Below are positions 8,601 through 15,950 of a stretch of DNA of 36,491 nt, piece after piece (positions within the stretch are counted from its first letter, which is position 1; each line of letters starts with the position of its first letter). Source of the stretch: Candidatus Saccharimonadota bacterium (GTDB taxonomy: Bacteria; Patescibacteriota; Saccharimonadia; Saccharimonadales; Saccharimonadaceae); contig JAFRJZ010000012.1 of NCBI GenBank assembly GCA_017431945.1, positions 1-36,491 of the forward strand, read 5' to 3'. The notes under the pieces are model-generated. The model had not been told where the DNA came from. It worked only from the letters and a program-made list of their open reading frames with translations, and did not search any database. The position numbers and the translations under genes are program-made.

Positions 8601-9517
8601 TTCATCACTTCTTTTGTAGTGATAGATAAACTTTCTTTTTGCGCTAAGCCAGCCTCCACTTGACCAGTGCTAAAATGTACATGATCTTCAAAGAATCTTT
8701 CTACCTCTTCTATGCTGTAATCGTGTTTGGCTTTTGCCCTTTCATCATAAAGCTGTTCCGCTACCCTCTTTGCTTCTACAATATAATTATTACCCCCTCC
8801 AACCTTACCTTCTATTTCTTTCTCAAAACCTGCTAAAATCTTTTTTAGTTGCCTATCACGATTTTTGCCTTTTTGTGGTAAGTTTTTTAAATCTATAATA
8901 TCTTTCGCTACTTTGTCTATCAAAGCTTGTTTTACTATATCGCGTTCTTTACCCAACTTTCCTTCTTCATTCTCATCCAATTCCCTTATACTTTCCTTAC
9001 CAGACAAGACCTGTATCTTCTCGTCTCTATTTCTGCTGATATCTTGATTATATCTGTGCTGTTCGGCAATCATATCTGCCATCTCTCTCTCCGCTTCTAA
9101 TCCATAATCACCCTCAAGTCCCGCATAGACGCCATTCTCTTCAATTCCTTTTAACTCTTTAGCAGCATGCTGAGCTAGCGCCACATCATATCCGACACCA
9201 AACTTTACTGTGTTTTTTGCAGTCTTAATCCAACCATCTTTTCCCATATGCCCAAAGGTATTTCTAACTGAATTTGTTAATGTTTTTAGTACCCTATTTA
9301 GCCCTTTCTCGTCACCCAAAACTCGGTGATTCTTAGCCCACTCTCTCTGCTCAGCTTCCAGTTTTTCTCTGGCTCTCTGCGCTGCAATATTTTTCTTACT
9401 CTCATCCGTAGCTTCTACGCCACCAGCAAAATACACATCTTTCAAAATCTTCCACTCGTTACTACTATCTTTATCGGTACTACTTTTGGGGTCTTTGTTC
9501 GCATTTTTGTCTGGCAT
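5684..9517 (-). CDS. Giant orphan protein with Gly-zipper membrane segments and Pro/Gly-rich tail
   Basis: This 1277-residue protein is not recognised as a family. Residues 1-300 are charged, helical and coiled-coil-like, with no signal peptide. Two Gly/Ala-rich hydrophobic stretches follow near 305-328 and 335-356 (GMGAGALGTAVGVGMVIGG; TGIGVVAGVVVGAVYGG), then another charged helical region and a third Gly-rich stretch near 509-540. Residues ~560-1060 are acidic and beta-like with many Asp/Asn turns. Then come ENPEEP hexapeptide repeats (near 1075-1100), an Asp/Asn/Ser-rich segment and a Gly/Ser-rich tail. The layout suggests a membrane-associated cell-surface or secretion-related fibre. AGGAGG precedes the ATG. 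Upstream the 120-residue gene ends 12 nt away; downstream it overlaps the sortase-type protein by 8 nt, so the three form an operon. Confidence 0.8.
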   Translation of the reverse strand: MPDKNANKDPKSSTDKDSSNEWKILKDVYFAGGVEATDESKKNIAAQRAREKLEAEQREWAKNHRVLGDEKGLNRVLKTLTNSVRNTFGHMGKDGWIKTAKNTVKFGVGYDVALAQHAAKELKGIEENGVYAGLEGDYGLEAEREMADMIAEQHRYNQDISRNRDEKIQVLSGKESIRELDENEEGKLGKERDIVKQALIDKVAKDIIDLKNLPQKGKNRDRQLKKILAGFEKEIEGKVGGGNNYIVEAKRVAEQLYDERAKAKHDYSIEEVERFFEDHVHFSTGQVEAGLAQKESLSITTKEVMKLAGMGAGALGTAVGVGMVIGGVATRRGLKAALTATGIGVVAGVVVGAVYGGKNAKKKAERAIIAEKKRSALGGEKATEYKMLNIEDTTKELYDFADKLSKRKSKSLNESELKTLADIKARFELEEIKGIDLFGGEDEVKREIQKRKLRRSVANLERMLEQKDWNMLYGDKDSEENSYIKEARDELNKDIKKQEDKDKKRHREAIIEGAKMGAVIGGAAGAGVGVIEEVGGVTDALHDAAGEIHDTVDNAKESIGNMFDNADGEEDTADDVAPPPFEGFEKSPAEAIENELEDPSNRAKYWNSEGDLKSEVFEKLNERTDINIEVSEDGDDIDKLVTTTAESQGVSEFIDDNPDRITHINSRRWDGGDISVGNPRIEGDEYVMDVFSKSGRDVDGMEFAMSANEDHQMDVFTADIEDGQIRIPVDEPEASMFSTDGRGVTSFDGRFGEVLSDDGNGNMTVYTTIEGDGVNSINMPEIVEAHTYNITDVESGETTKISTPGGEIDPEQLAGGGIVPGESAVVDGEEISNRVLEEGTTYDKNIDVYNLPGKLSSNNLGPSLYNGNKSEAEMFEGLMSGIATSPEQTSLWQTALNVEGGSDVDSVSELNSLANNIADANSEDYVASMNITQDEILARMDEGEIESVNFAETPYTRSIYEYPNGGDKTVLQTTPINGVSGHGLRLLDVNGNNILMYDEAGNDISGNLREIYNVPEGQAGEFVVRLDCGGQIVWVPEPDDVTVGETVTGSTGGGNHHHRPGTGGNTPTPGPNPPENPEEPENPEEPENPEEPENPEEPENPPEEPEKPEAKDPDTERRVAQNEGQQGKVDPNVEPNKDVTPEKDHGDGNASEANGPTGSEEDRNKQGDTDSGEIKDDPTDDDVRNTVGTKKPSTDSDSGNDNNSDNNSGNDSNKSSNDSGSRNSGSKPSSGGGGGDSGVSRGSGGGGGGGSHDSGGGGGGGDSGGNNDSHDEGGENE
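6216..6299 (-). repeat. 18-bp tandem repeat encoding ENPEEP
   Basis: At least four consecutive 18-bp units (6216-6287) and a partial fifth each encode the hexapeptide ENPEEP. Units differ by single synonymous T/G or A/G changes, so the copy number is likely to vary between strains. Confidence 0.85.
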
Positions 9518-9529
9518 TTTTCCTCCTAA

Positions 9530-9892
9530 CTACTCCGTCTTCACTTCTTCTGATTTTTGTTCATCAGGCTCTTCGCCTTTTAAATACTGCTCTTTAAATT
9601 CAATCAAGGTCTGCTCAATAATTGGCTCGGTATTAAGATTAGATTCTTCTATCAAAGCATTTACGCTCTCAAAACTAGCCGTATCATCATCCAGTGACAC
9701 ATCCAATTTATGGCGTTGTTCCGCCGGCAACTGCGCAATAATATTGCGATTAATATAATAAATCAACTTTTCTTTTAGTTCGCTCGCCATCCGTGCAAAA
9801 TCTTCTTCAGGTATATCACCCATACCCTTATCTATCAGCATCTGCTTAATAAACTGATCCATCAAAGCATCGTTTTCTTTATCTATATCCAT
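9530..9892 (-). CDS. Small acidic helical protein of unknown function
   Basis: This 120-residue soluble acidic protein is predicted mostly helical (MDIDKENDALMDQFIKQML, IPEEDFARMASELKEKLIYY, IIAQLPAEQRHKLD) with a Glu/Lys-rich end. It resembles short CPR proteins of unknown function that carry an LPEE/IPEE-type turn between helices, but I cannot assign a family with certainty. It starts at 9892 with GAAAGG upstream and ends 12 nt before the 1277-residue gene, so it is probably co-expressed with the envelope cluster, perhaps as an accessory or chaperone. That role is inference. Confidence 0.7.
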   Translation of the reverse strand: MDIDKENDALMDQFIKQMLIDKGMGDIPEEDFARMASELKEKLIYYINRNIIAQLPAEQRHKLDVSLDDDTASFESVNALIEESNLNTEPIIEQTLIEFKEQYLKGEEPDEQKSEEVKTE

Positions 9893-9991
9893 AGCGAACC
9901 TTTCGTTTTTTATATTAAATGACCTTGTATACTATTAGGTTACCACTTATGCTTAAAATCGTCAAGGCAAATCCCCCACTAGCACCCAATA

Positions 9992-12439
9992 TTACCAGCT
10001 ACCTCCACCACCCCCAGTGCTGTTCATAATATCATCTGTATAGGCATAGGTCATACCTTTCGCTTTCGTAGTATCTAGCGACCACTCACTACAACCTGGC
10101 CAATAACTCGTATAGCCATTACTGCACGATGCCTCGCACACCACCACATTACTACTCGTCACACCCATCACCACACCAGTGTGGTTATAGGTATCCGTGC
10201 TAAACACCGCATACGGCCTCGGTTCATTACCAGTTTTTAACCCCTTAGTTGCACCTAGGTGCTTTACCATCAAATTACCATTTACGGTATTTGCCCACTT
10301 CGGCCCAATTGATGTGTATTTATTCAAAAACCACTGCGAAAACGCCACACAGTTGTTTAGTGTACCACCCCCACAACCCGCATCCAACACATAGGCACTC
10401 TTAAACATATAGCTACCCGTCTTTTTCTTTGACGCCTCTTGGCGATAAGTTTCCATCCACGCCTTTGCTTCTGCCAAGGTCATCCCGCCTTCTTTTAGCC
10501 CAGTATCACTGTTAGTACTCTGGCATCTATCACAATTCTCCGCATTACTGCTCACCGCGGTACTCTCCGCCCCATCAGACGAAGAATTACCGCCACCAGA
10601 CACCGTATCTCCACCTACGCTTGATTTACCTTTTTCAATCACTACGCCGCTAGTTGAATTCTTCGCATTTTTTGCTCGCAAAATTATCATCACCGAGTCT
10701 AAACTATCTTCTATTCCTAAATACATCCCACCCTTCCAGTTGTGGTGTGCATCCACCCGGTATTTCTTGCCATTTTGATCTTCCACATATATCCATACAT
10801 GTCCACTTTTTAACACCACATCACCTGGTTTCAAGGCTGACTTTGAAGTCGTTCTAATCACATTCCATTTCTTGCTATCACCCTTGCTCGCCAAAGCAAA
10901 CTGTTCATCTAGACCCCTTGGAAAACTTTTATCCACACCTGAATAACGCACTACCGTCGCCGCCCCTACATCACACGAAGCTCCCGCATTAGTCTGTCTC
11001 GCCCAATCACGCTTCGGAAATACCTTATCAATAGCTATTTTAAATGCCTCGGTCGGTTTACCGCCATGATACAACTTCTTACTATCTTTTGTTCCTAATG
11101 GCCACGCCAAACACACCGCCGTACTATTTACGTCCATCGTATTTTGCTGGCAACTACTCGTCACACATTTTGGCGTCCCTTGCGTACGATAAATATGATA
11201 TTCCGCTCCGCTCTCAGCAAAGAAATCCGTATATCCCGCCCATCGTTCATCATTTGACGCCGACAGGATATAACCTTTACCGTCTCTCTGTCCATATATC
11301 TCAATATGTTTTCTCACGCCACCAACAATTTTTACCCTAATATCACCTGGCTGATAAGTCGCTTCCTTTGTCGCGTCCCCTTCCACTCGTGTGTAAATCT
11401 TTGGTGTTGCTATCATATAATCCTCTTGCGTTGCCACATTTCCCCAAGGAATATTATCATCCACTCCTGCCGCTCTCACTACTACCGCCACAAACCGATC
11501 ACAACTCTCTCCGTTTTTGTAACAATCGCCAGGGCATTTCACCGATTTTTGTGCCTTTAAGTACGCCTCGGTTGGCCCCTTTGCGCTCTCCTCCCTTGTC
11601 TGATCCGCCAGCTCCCACGCCTTATCATTAATATTAGAAGTCACGGTACTATCCGCCACTCCCACTGTCGACGAGCTTTCCCCATTACTGGTAAAAGTTT
11701 TACTACCATATTTATCATACATCTCCTGTGCCGTCGCTCGTCTTAGTGGTCTTTGTCCCGCTATATTAGCCGGAATCTCCACATGTTCCAAAAAGAAATC
11801 CGCGGCACTAGTCACCGTCCTCTGATTATAAATACCATGATAACTCGGCACCGTATCTAATTCTCTTTTCAAATATTGTAATTCCAATTGATAAAGCCGG
11901 TTCGCCGTTTTATGACCATATTTGTCAATAAAATCATCGCCCGACATGCTCCCAAGCGTCTCGTCCTCAAAATATTTTATCATTTCTGCATCTTGTGATT
12001 TCACATAGTTCAAAAGTTTTACTCGTCGCCCAAACGACCATTGAACCAACCCCATCCCCATTTGCGTACCACTATTCCAAATGTCGCCACTTTTGCCTCC
12101 TTCGCGTCGCACCGGTCCATAATTACCATCTTCATATTTAATATTTCCCATCACCCCCGCCGCCTGCTCCGCCGTCAAAAAACTCCTCAACCCTGACCAC
12201 ACTTTTTCTTCTGCCGTATTACCCGATATCGTAACTTCTCCGCTCAACGAATCACTACCGCCCGCATCCGAACAGGGCTCATAAAACACGATTTGATTTT
12301 GTGAAAAAATTGTCTCTTCTTCCTTGGTTAGCGGACTACTATTCTCTGCATACGCTTCACTACTTATAGTCAATCCCGTAGCAAAAACTAACGCCAATAC
12401 CAACCCAAAAATCCTATGTTTGCGTATCAGACTAAACAT
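9992..12439 (-). CDS. Secreted multi-domain peptidoglycan hydrolase (lysozyme-like plus three Cys/His peptidase-like domains)
   Basis: This 815-residue protein starts with a signal peptide (residues 1-31, SSEAYA). Residues ~75-240 match the phage-tail lysozyme family: LTAEQAAGVMGNIKYEDGNYG, MGMGLVQWSFGRR, then QLEYL-type helices and AADFFLEHVEIP. Three NlpC/P60- or CHAP-like segments follow, each pairing a Cys with a downstream His: SCDRFV (~311) with KHIEIYG (~378); SCDVGAATVV (~489) with GHVWIYV (~546); NNCVAFSQWF (~695) with NHTGVVMGV (~755). Linkers are Ser/Gly/Thr-rich and the end is GGGGGSW. It would cut both glycan and peptide bonds of peptidoglycan outside the cell, for self-remodelling or attack on a host wall. 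Whether all three Cys domains are active is unclear; the first two are the more degenerate. A terminator lies upstream at 12467-12499. Confidence 0.8.
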   Translation of the reverse strand: MFSLIRKHRIFGLVLALVFATGLTISSEAYAENSSPLTKEEETIFSQNQIVFYEPCSDAGGSDSLSGEVTISGNTAEEKVWSGLRSFLTAEQAAGVMGNIKYEDGNYGPVRREGGKSGDIWNSGTQMGMGLVQWSFGRRVKLLNYVKSQDAEMIKYFEDETLGSMSGDDFIDKYGHKTANRLYQLELQYLKRELDTVPSYHGIYNQRTVTSAADFFLEHVEIPANIAGQRPLRRATAQEMYDKYGSKTFTSNGESSSTVGVADSTVTSNINDKAWELADQTREESAKGPTEAYLKAQKSVKCPGDCYKNGESCDRFVAVVVRAAGVDDNIPWGNVATQEDYMIATPKIYTRVEGDATKEATYQPGDIRVKIVGGVRKHIEIYGQRDGKGYILSASNDERWAGYTDFFAESGAEYHIYRTQGTPKCVTSSCQQNTMDVNSTAVCLAWPLGTKDSKKLYHGGKPTEAFKIAIDKVFPKRDWARQTNAGASCDVGAATVVRYSGVDKSFPRGLDEQFALASKGDSKKWNVIRTTSKSALKPGDVVLKSGHVWIYVEDQNGKKYRVDAHHNWKGGMYLGIEDSLDSVMIILRAKNAKNSTSGVVIEKGKSSVGGDTVSGGGNSSSDGAESTAVSSNAENCDRCQSTNSDTGLKEGGMTLAEAKAWMETYRQEASKKKTGSYMFKSAYVLDAGCGGGTLNNCVAFSQWFLNKYTSIGPKWANTVNGNLMVKHLGATKGLKTGNEPRPYAVFSTDTYNHTGVVMGVTSSNVVVCEASCSNGYTSYWPGCSEWSLDTTKAKGMTYAYTDDIMNSTGGGGGSW

Positions 12440-12466
12440 TAACTTAATTATATCACACTTTTCCGT

Positions 12467-12499
12467 ACCAAAAAACCGAACTAAGTTCGGTTTTTTGGT
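12467..12499. terminator. Perfect bidirectional terminator hairpin
   Basis: Perfect 15-bp arms ACCAAAAAACCGAAC / GTTCGGTTTTTTGGT surround a 3-nt loop. The A/T runs at both ends make it work in either direction; on the minus strand it ends the 49-residue gene transcript. Confidence 0.85.
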
Positions 12500-12520
12500 G
12501 TTTAGCTTATAAATAACTCC

Positions 12521-12670
12521 TTAGGAATTCGCTTGTAACTTAGTCTTTACCGCCTCAATGCTTTCCCAGCGCAAAATTCGCTTTCTTGCATCTCCATTCA
12601 CTACCTCTGGCGATTTATATGTTTTCTCGTTCTTAAAGAACTCGTACTTCATATTGTCTGCGTCTGCCAT
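12521..12670 (-). CDS. Conserved-looking 49-residue protein
   Basis: A 50-codon frame starts at ATG 12670 with AAGGAAG 6 nt upstream and ends at TAA 12521-12523, reading MADADNMKYEFFKNEKTYKS, with RKRILRWESIEAVKTKL near the end. It has a near-consensus promoter (12739-12767), a ~65 nt leader and its own terminator (12467-12499), so it is a complete, probably highly expressed unit. The protein is charged, soluble and partly helical. I recognise no family. The aromatic/charged composition and the R-x-x-R-W motif suggest nucleic-acid or protein binding, which is only a guess. Confidence 0.75.
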   Translation of the reverse strand: MADADNMKYEFFKNEKTYKSPEVVNGDARKRILRWESIEAVKTKLQANS

Positions 12671-12738
12671 TTGCGTCTTCCTTGTTTATTTTGATATTTA
12701 TTTGTCAGATGTTTTATTTTATTATCTAACTATCTTCC

Positions 12739-12767
12739 ATTATAGCACACATCGCTAAATTTGTCAA
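12739..12767 (-). promoter_or_regulatory. Near-consensus promoter of the 49-residue protein
   Basis: TTGACA (12762-12767) and TATAAT (12739-12744) are 17 bp apart, with TGC next to the -10. It lies just downstream of the ileS stop. Confidence 0.85.
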
Positions 12768-12773
12768 TAGTGT

Positions 12774-15700
12774 TTATGCTTTCTCTAGAGAAATTGTTAT
12801 ATTCTCGCCGTTGATCTTAACGATTTCATCGTAAGCATAGTTCTCTTTTGTGAGTTCTACTGCCAAAGTTTCATTCATTAAAGTTTCTTGCCACTTCTTC
12901 GGCACCTCTGTCATTACCGCCAACTTTATCCTATCATCTACATTCAATCCTGCCTTTTTACGCGCCGATTGTACCTGGCGAATCAATTCCCTCACAAATC
13001 CTTCTTCTTTCAGCTCATTAGTCAAAGTTTTATCTAATTTAACCTCATTACCACTATTTACAACCTTCTTTACATTCACTTCATTCGCAATAATTTGTTC
13101 ATAAAACTCTGGCAATTTATCACCACCATAACTCAAAAGCGACAGTGGCTGACGTACTTTAATCTGTTCTTCAGTCTCAGATTTCTGCATCCTTAGCGCC
13201 AAACCTTCAGTAATAATCTCACGCGTACGCGCCATTTCTTTCAATACTTCCTCATCTATCTCGCCTGCTTCCGGCCAATCCAACAAATGCACCGAACCTT
13301 CATCGCCTGTCATTTTTTTATACAGCTCCTCTGCCAAAAATGGTACAAAGGGTGCTAAAATTTTGCTCAAATAAACTAACACATAATAAAGCGTCGCATA
13401 GGCATTCATTTTATCATCATCATCTTCCGATTTCCAAAAACGCCTACGGCTTCGCCTCACAAACCAATTTGAAAGATCATCCACAAACGGTAGCACACCC
13501 TCCAGCGCTCTCGGCAAATCATATGCTTCCATCCCTTCAGTAATCTCATTCCTCAACTGATGCACTCGCGACACAATCCAAATATCTAGTGGCGAAGAGC
13601 TTTCCAAAGAGTATTCTTCTCGGGGACGGCGTTCGCGCGGCCCGTCTTCACGGGCGCGCGCCGCCTCATTCTCGGCAGCAGCCTGCGAAACGCCCCTCGA
13701 AGAAACTCTTTTGGAAAGCTCCTCACTATCTATTTTGTCTACGCTTGCATATGTCGTAAAGAAATCGTATACATTCCAAATCATCGAGAGCTTCCTTGCC
13801 ACATCCGACACATCCTTATCCAGAAGCGCAAAATCTTCTCCCGACAATACCGGGCTAGATAACAACAAAAACCTCAACGAATCCGCCGAATATTTATCCA
13901 TCAATTCATTTGGATCAGTATAGTTCCCTAGCGATTTAGACATCTTACGGCCATCATTCCCTGCCAGCGTCCCTGTAGTAATCACATTCTTATAGGCATT
14001 CTTCTTGCCATGCTTCAGCTCACCAAACGCCCCCACATCCGCCAAAGCGGTATTCACGCAGTGCACATAATAAAACCACGCCCTTACCTGCCCCACATAT
14101 TCCACGATAAAGTCAGCTGGGTAATTCCGCTCAAATTTCTCCTTGTTTTCAAACGGATAATGCAGTTGTGCGAACGGCATTGAACCACTTTCAAACCAAC
14201 AATCTAACACTTTCTCAATTCGCGTAAAATGCTCGCCATCGATATCAAATTCAATATCATCTACCCAAGGTCTATGATAATCATCCAGTCGCACCCCAGA
14301 AAGTTCATATAATTCATCGTAAGAACCTACTACTTTTACTGAGCCATTGTCACCCTTCCATACCGGCATCGCCGTCGCCCAGAAGCGGTCACGCGATAAG
14401 TTCCAATCTGGCGCCTGCTCAATATTTTTAGCAAAGCGTCCATGCTTCAAATATTCTGGGAACCAATGAATATTCTCATTTTGCTCCAACATCAAAGTCT
14501 TTGAACCCACCACATCAAAGAACCAACTCGGGAACGCCCGATACATAATACGCTCTTTGCTACGCGGATTAAACGGATACTCATGTTTAATATATTCAAT
14601 CTTCCAAATCTTTCCTTCCGCTTCTAGTATCTTAGCAATAAACTTGTTACCATCCCACGCATTAATACCATGCTCGTCTGTATCACGTACACCTAGTTCA
14701 TGTAATTTTTCTGCCATCTCGGGTAAGTAATAGCCATTTTCATCCAGACAATCAACAAAATCTATCTCGTGCTCCAGGCTCAAAGCGTAATCATCTTCAC
14801 CATAAGCCGGCGCACAGTGTACTATACCTGTACCATCTTCACCCGACACAAAATCTGCCACTACCACTGTGTAAGTCTCGGGGCGTTTTACCGTACCTTT
14901 GTCACCACGCAAACCCAAATCAAATAATCCATCTGCCACCTCTATCAACGGCTCATATTCCAATCCCACCAAATTCTTACCATCCGTCACCCCCTCTGGC
15001 TTCAAATCTGGCAAAATCACCTCAGCACGCTCCACCGCCAAAATAAACTTCTCCCCCTCCACATCATAAATGCCGTATTTCATCTCTGGATTTACCGCAA
15101 GACACATATTCGCCGGCAGAGTCCACGGCGTCGTCGTCCAAGCTAAGAGGAAAATATTATCATACGAACTTTTTAAGGAGCGTTTTTCTCGGGGACGGCG
15201 TTCGCGCGGCCCGTCTTCACGGGCGCGCGCCGCCTCATTCTCGGCAGCAACCTGCGAAACGCCCCTCGAAAAAGCTCCTTCAAAAAGTTCTTCCGGTAAT
15301 TTCACTTTAAACTTGACATACGCCGACGGGTCCGTTACCTCCTTATAGGCATCATTGTCCATCGTCACCTCGGCCTTGCTCACCGGTGTCGCAAACTTCG
15401 TATCATACATCAACACCTTACGTCCCTCGTAAATCTTCCCCGCATCATACAAAGTCTTAAACGCCCACCACACGCTCTCCATAAAATCCTTATCCATCGT
15501 GCGATAAGCACCCTTGAAGTCAACCCAGCGCCCTACTCTATTAATCGTCCCCTCCCAAGTCGCTGAATTCGCCACCATTGACTCGCGTGCCTTCACAATA
15601 TAATCTTCCAAAGACCATTTAGTACCAATCTCGCGTCTATCAGTAATCCCTAGTTGCTTCTCTACAAAATTCTCTGCCGGCAAGCCATGGCAATCCCATC

Positions 15701-15950
15701 CCCAACGTCTCTCGCAATGATAGCCACACATCGTCCAAAACCTCGGTACCGCATCTTTTACAACCGAGCTTAGCAAAGTCCCATGGTGCGGATTCCCCGT
15801 AATAAACGGTGGTCCGTCATAAAATACATAACTCTTATCCACTGGCCTCTGTTTTACCGACTTCTCAAATATCTGGTTCTTGCACCACCATTCGCTGATG
15901 TCCTTTTCATATTCTATAGCTCTTCTACGACTTCCTGCTTGATATCTCAT
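12774..15950 (-). CDS. ileS: Isoleucyl-tRNA synthetase with two in-frame palindromic inserts
   Basis: This 1058-residue class I synthetase charges tRNA-Ile. PHHGTLL near residue 55 is the HIGH motif, WTTTPWTLP (~275) begins the editing domain, KMSKSLGN (~670) is the KMSKS loop, and a long anticodon-binding and C-terminal region follows. Start: ATG at 15950 overlaps the stop of the HD gene by 4 nt (ATGA) and has GGAGGAGGG upstream. Two nearly identical ~29-residue inserts occur near residues 227-255 (before the editing domain) and 750-778 (before the LDIWI anticodon-domain start). Both read SRGVSQ(V/A)AAENEAARARED and continue GPRERRPRE. They sit in loops between conserved blocks, so activity is probably kept. 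They come from a repeat element (15166-15290 and 13597-13721). A tRNA-Ile(GAT) is present at 28447. Confidence 0.97.
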   Translation of the reverse strand: MRYQAGSRRRAIEYEKDISEWWCKNQIFEKSVKQRPVDKSYVFYDGPPFITGNPHHGTLLSSVVKDAVPRFWTMCGYHCERRWGWDCHGLPAENFVEKQLGITDRREIGTKWSLEDYIVKARESMVANSATWEGTINRVGRWVDFKGAYRTMDKDFMESVWWAFKTLYDAGKIYEGRKVLMYDTKFATPVSKAEVTMDNDAYKEVTDPSAYVKFKVKLPEELFEGAFSRGVSQVAAENEAARAREDGPRERRPREKRSLKSSYDNIFLLAWTTTPWTLPANMCLAVNPEMKYGIYDVEGEKFILAVERAEVILPDLKPEGVTDGKNLVGLEYEPLIEVADGLFDLGLRGDKGTVKRPETYTVVVADFVSGEDGTGIVHCAPAYGEDDYALSLEHEIDFVDCLDENGYYLPEMAEKLHELGVRDTDEHGINAWDGNKFIAKILEAEGKIWKIEYIKHEYPFNPRSKERIMYRAFPSWFFDVVGSKTLMLEQNENIHWFPEYLKHGRFAKNIEQAPDWNLSRDRFWATAMPVWKGDNGSVKVVGSYDELYELSGVRLDDYHRPWVDDIEFDIDGEHFTRIEKVLDCWFESGSMPFAQLHYPFENKEKFERNYPADFIVEYVGQVRAWFYYVHCVNTALADVGAFGELKHGKKNAYKNVITTGTLAGNDGRKMSKSLGNYTDPNELMDKYSADSLRFLLLSSPVLSGEDFALLDKDVSDVARKLSMIWNVYDFFTTYASVDKIDSEELSKRVSSRGVSQAAAENEAARAREDGPRERRPREEYSLESSSPLDIWIVSRVHQLRNEITEGMEAYDLPRALEGVLPFVDDLSNWFVRRSRRRFWKSEDDDDKMNAYATLYYVLVYLSKILAPFVPFLAEELYKKMTGDEGSVHLLDWPEAGEIDEEVLKEMARTREIITEGLALRMQKSETEEQIKVRQPLSLLSYGGDKLPEFYEQIIANEVNVKKVVNSGNEVKLDKTLTNELKEEGFVRELIRQVQSARKKAGLNVDDRIKLAVMTEVPKKWQETLMNETLAVELTKENYAYDEIVKINGENITISLEKA
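13597..13721 (-). repeat. Palindromic element E2 inside ileS
   Basis: The element is 125 bp. Terminal inverted arms are at 13597-13612 and 13705-13721 (one extra base). The core at 13617-13701 differs from copy E1 at 1 of 85 positions. Inside is a strong hairpin GCGCGGCCCGT / ACGGGCGCGCGC with a CTTC loop. It is translated in frame. The arms differ from those of E1 only by transitions that are matched in both arms, so pairing is preserved. Confidence 0.9.
15166..15290 (-). repeat. Palindromic element E1 inside ileS
   Basis: The element is 125 bp, the same length and orientation as E2. Terminal inverted arms are 15166-15181 and 15274-15290; the GC-rich core is 15186-15270. It is translated in frame as an Arg/Glu/Ala-rich insert just before the editing domain. 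The GC-rich core contrasts with the flanking ileS sequence. Confidence 0.9.
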
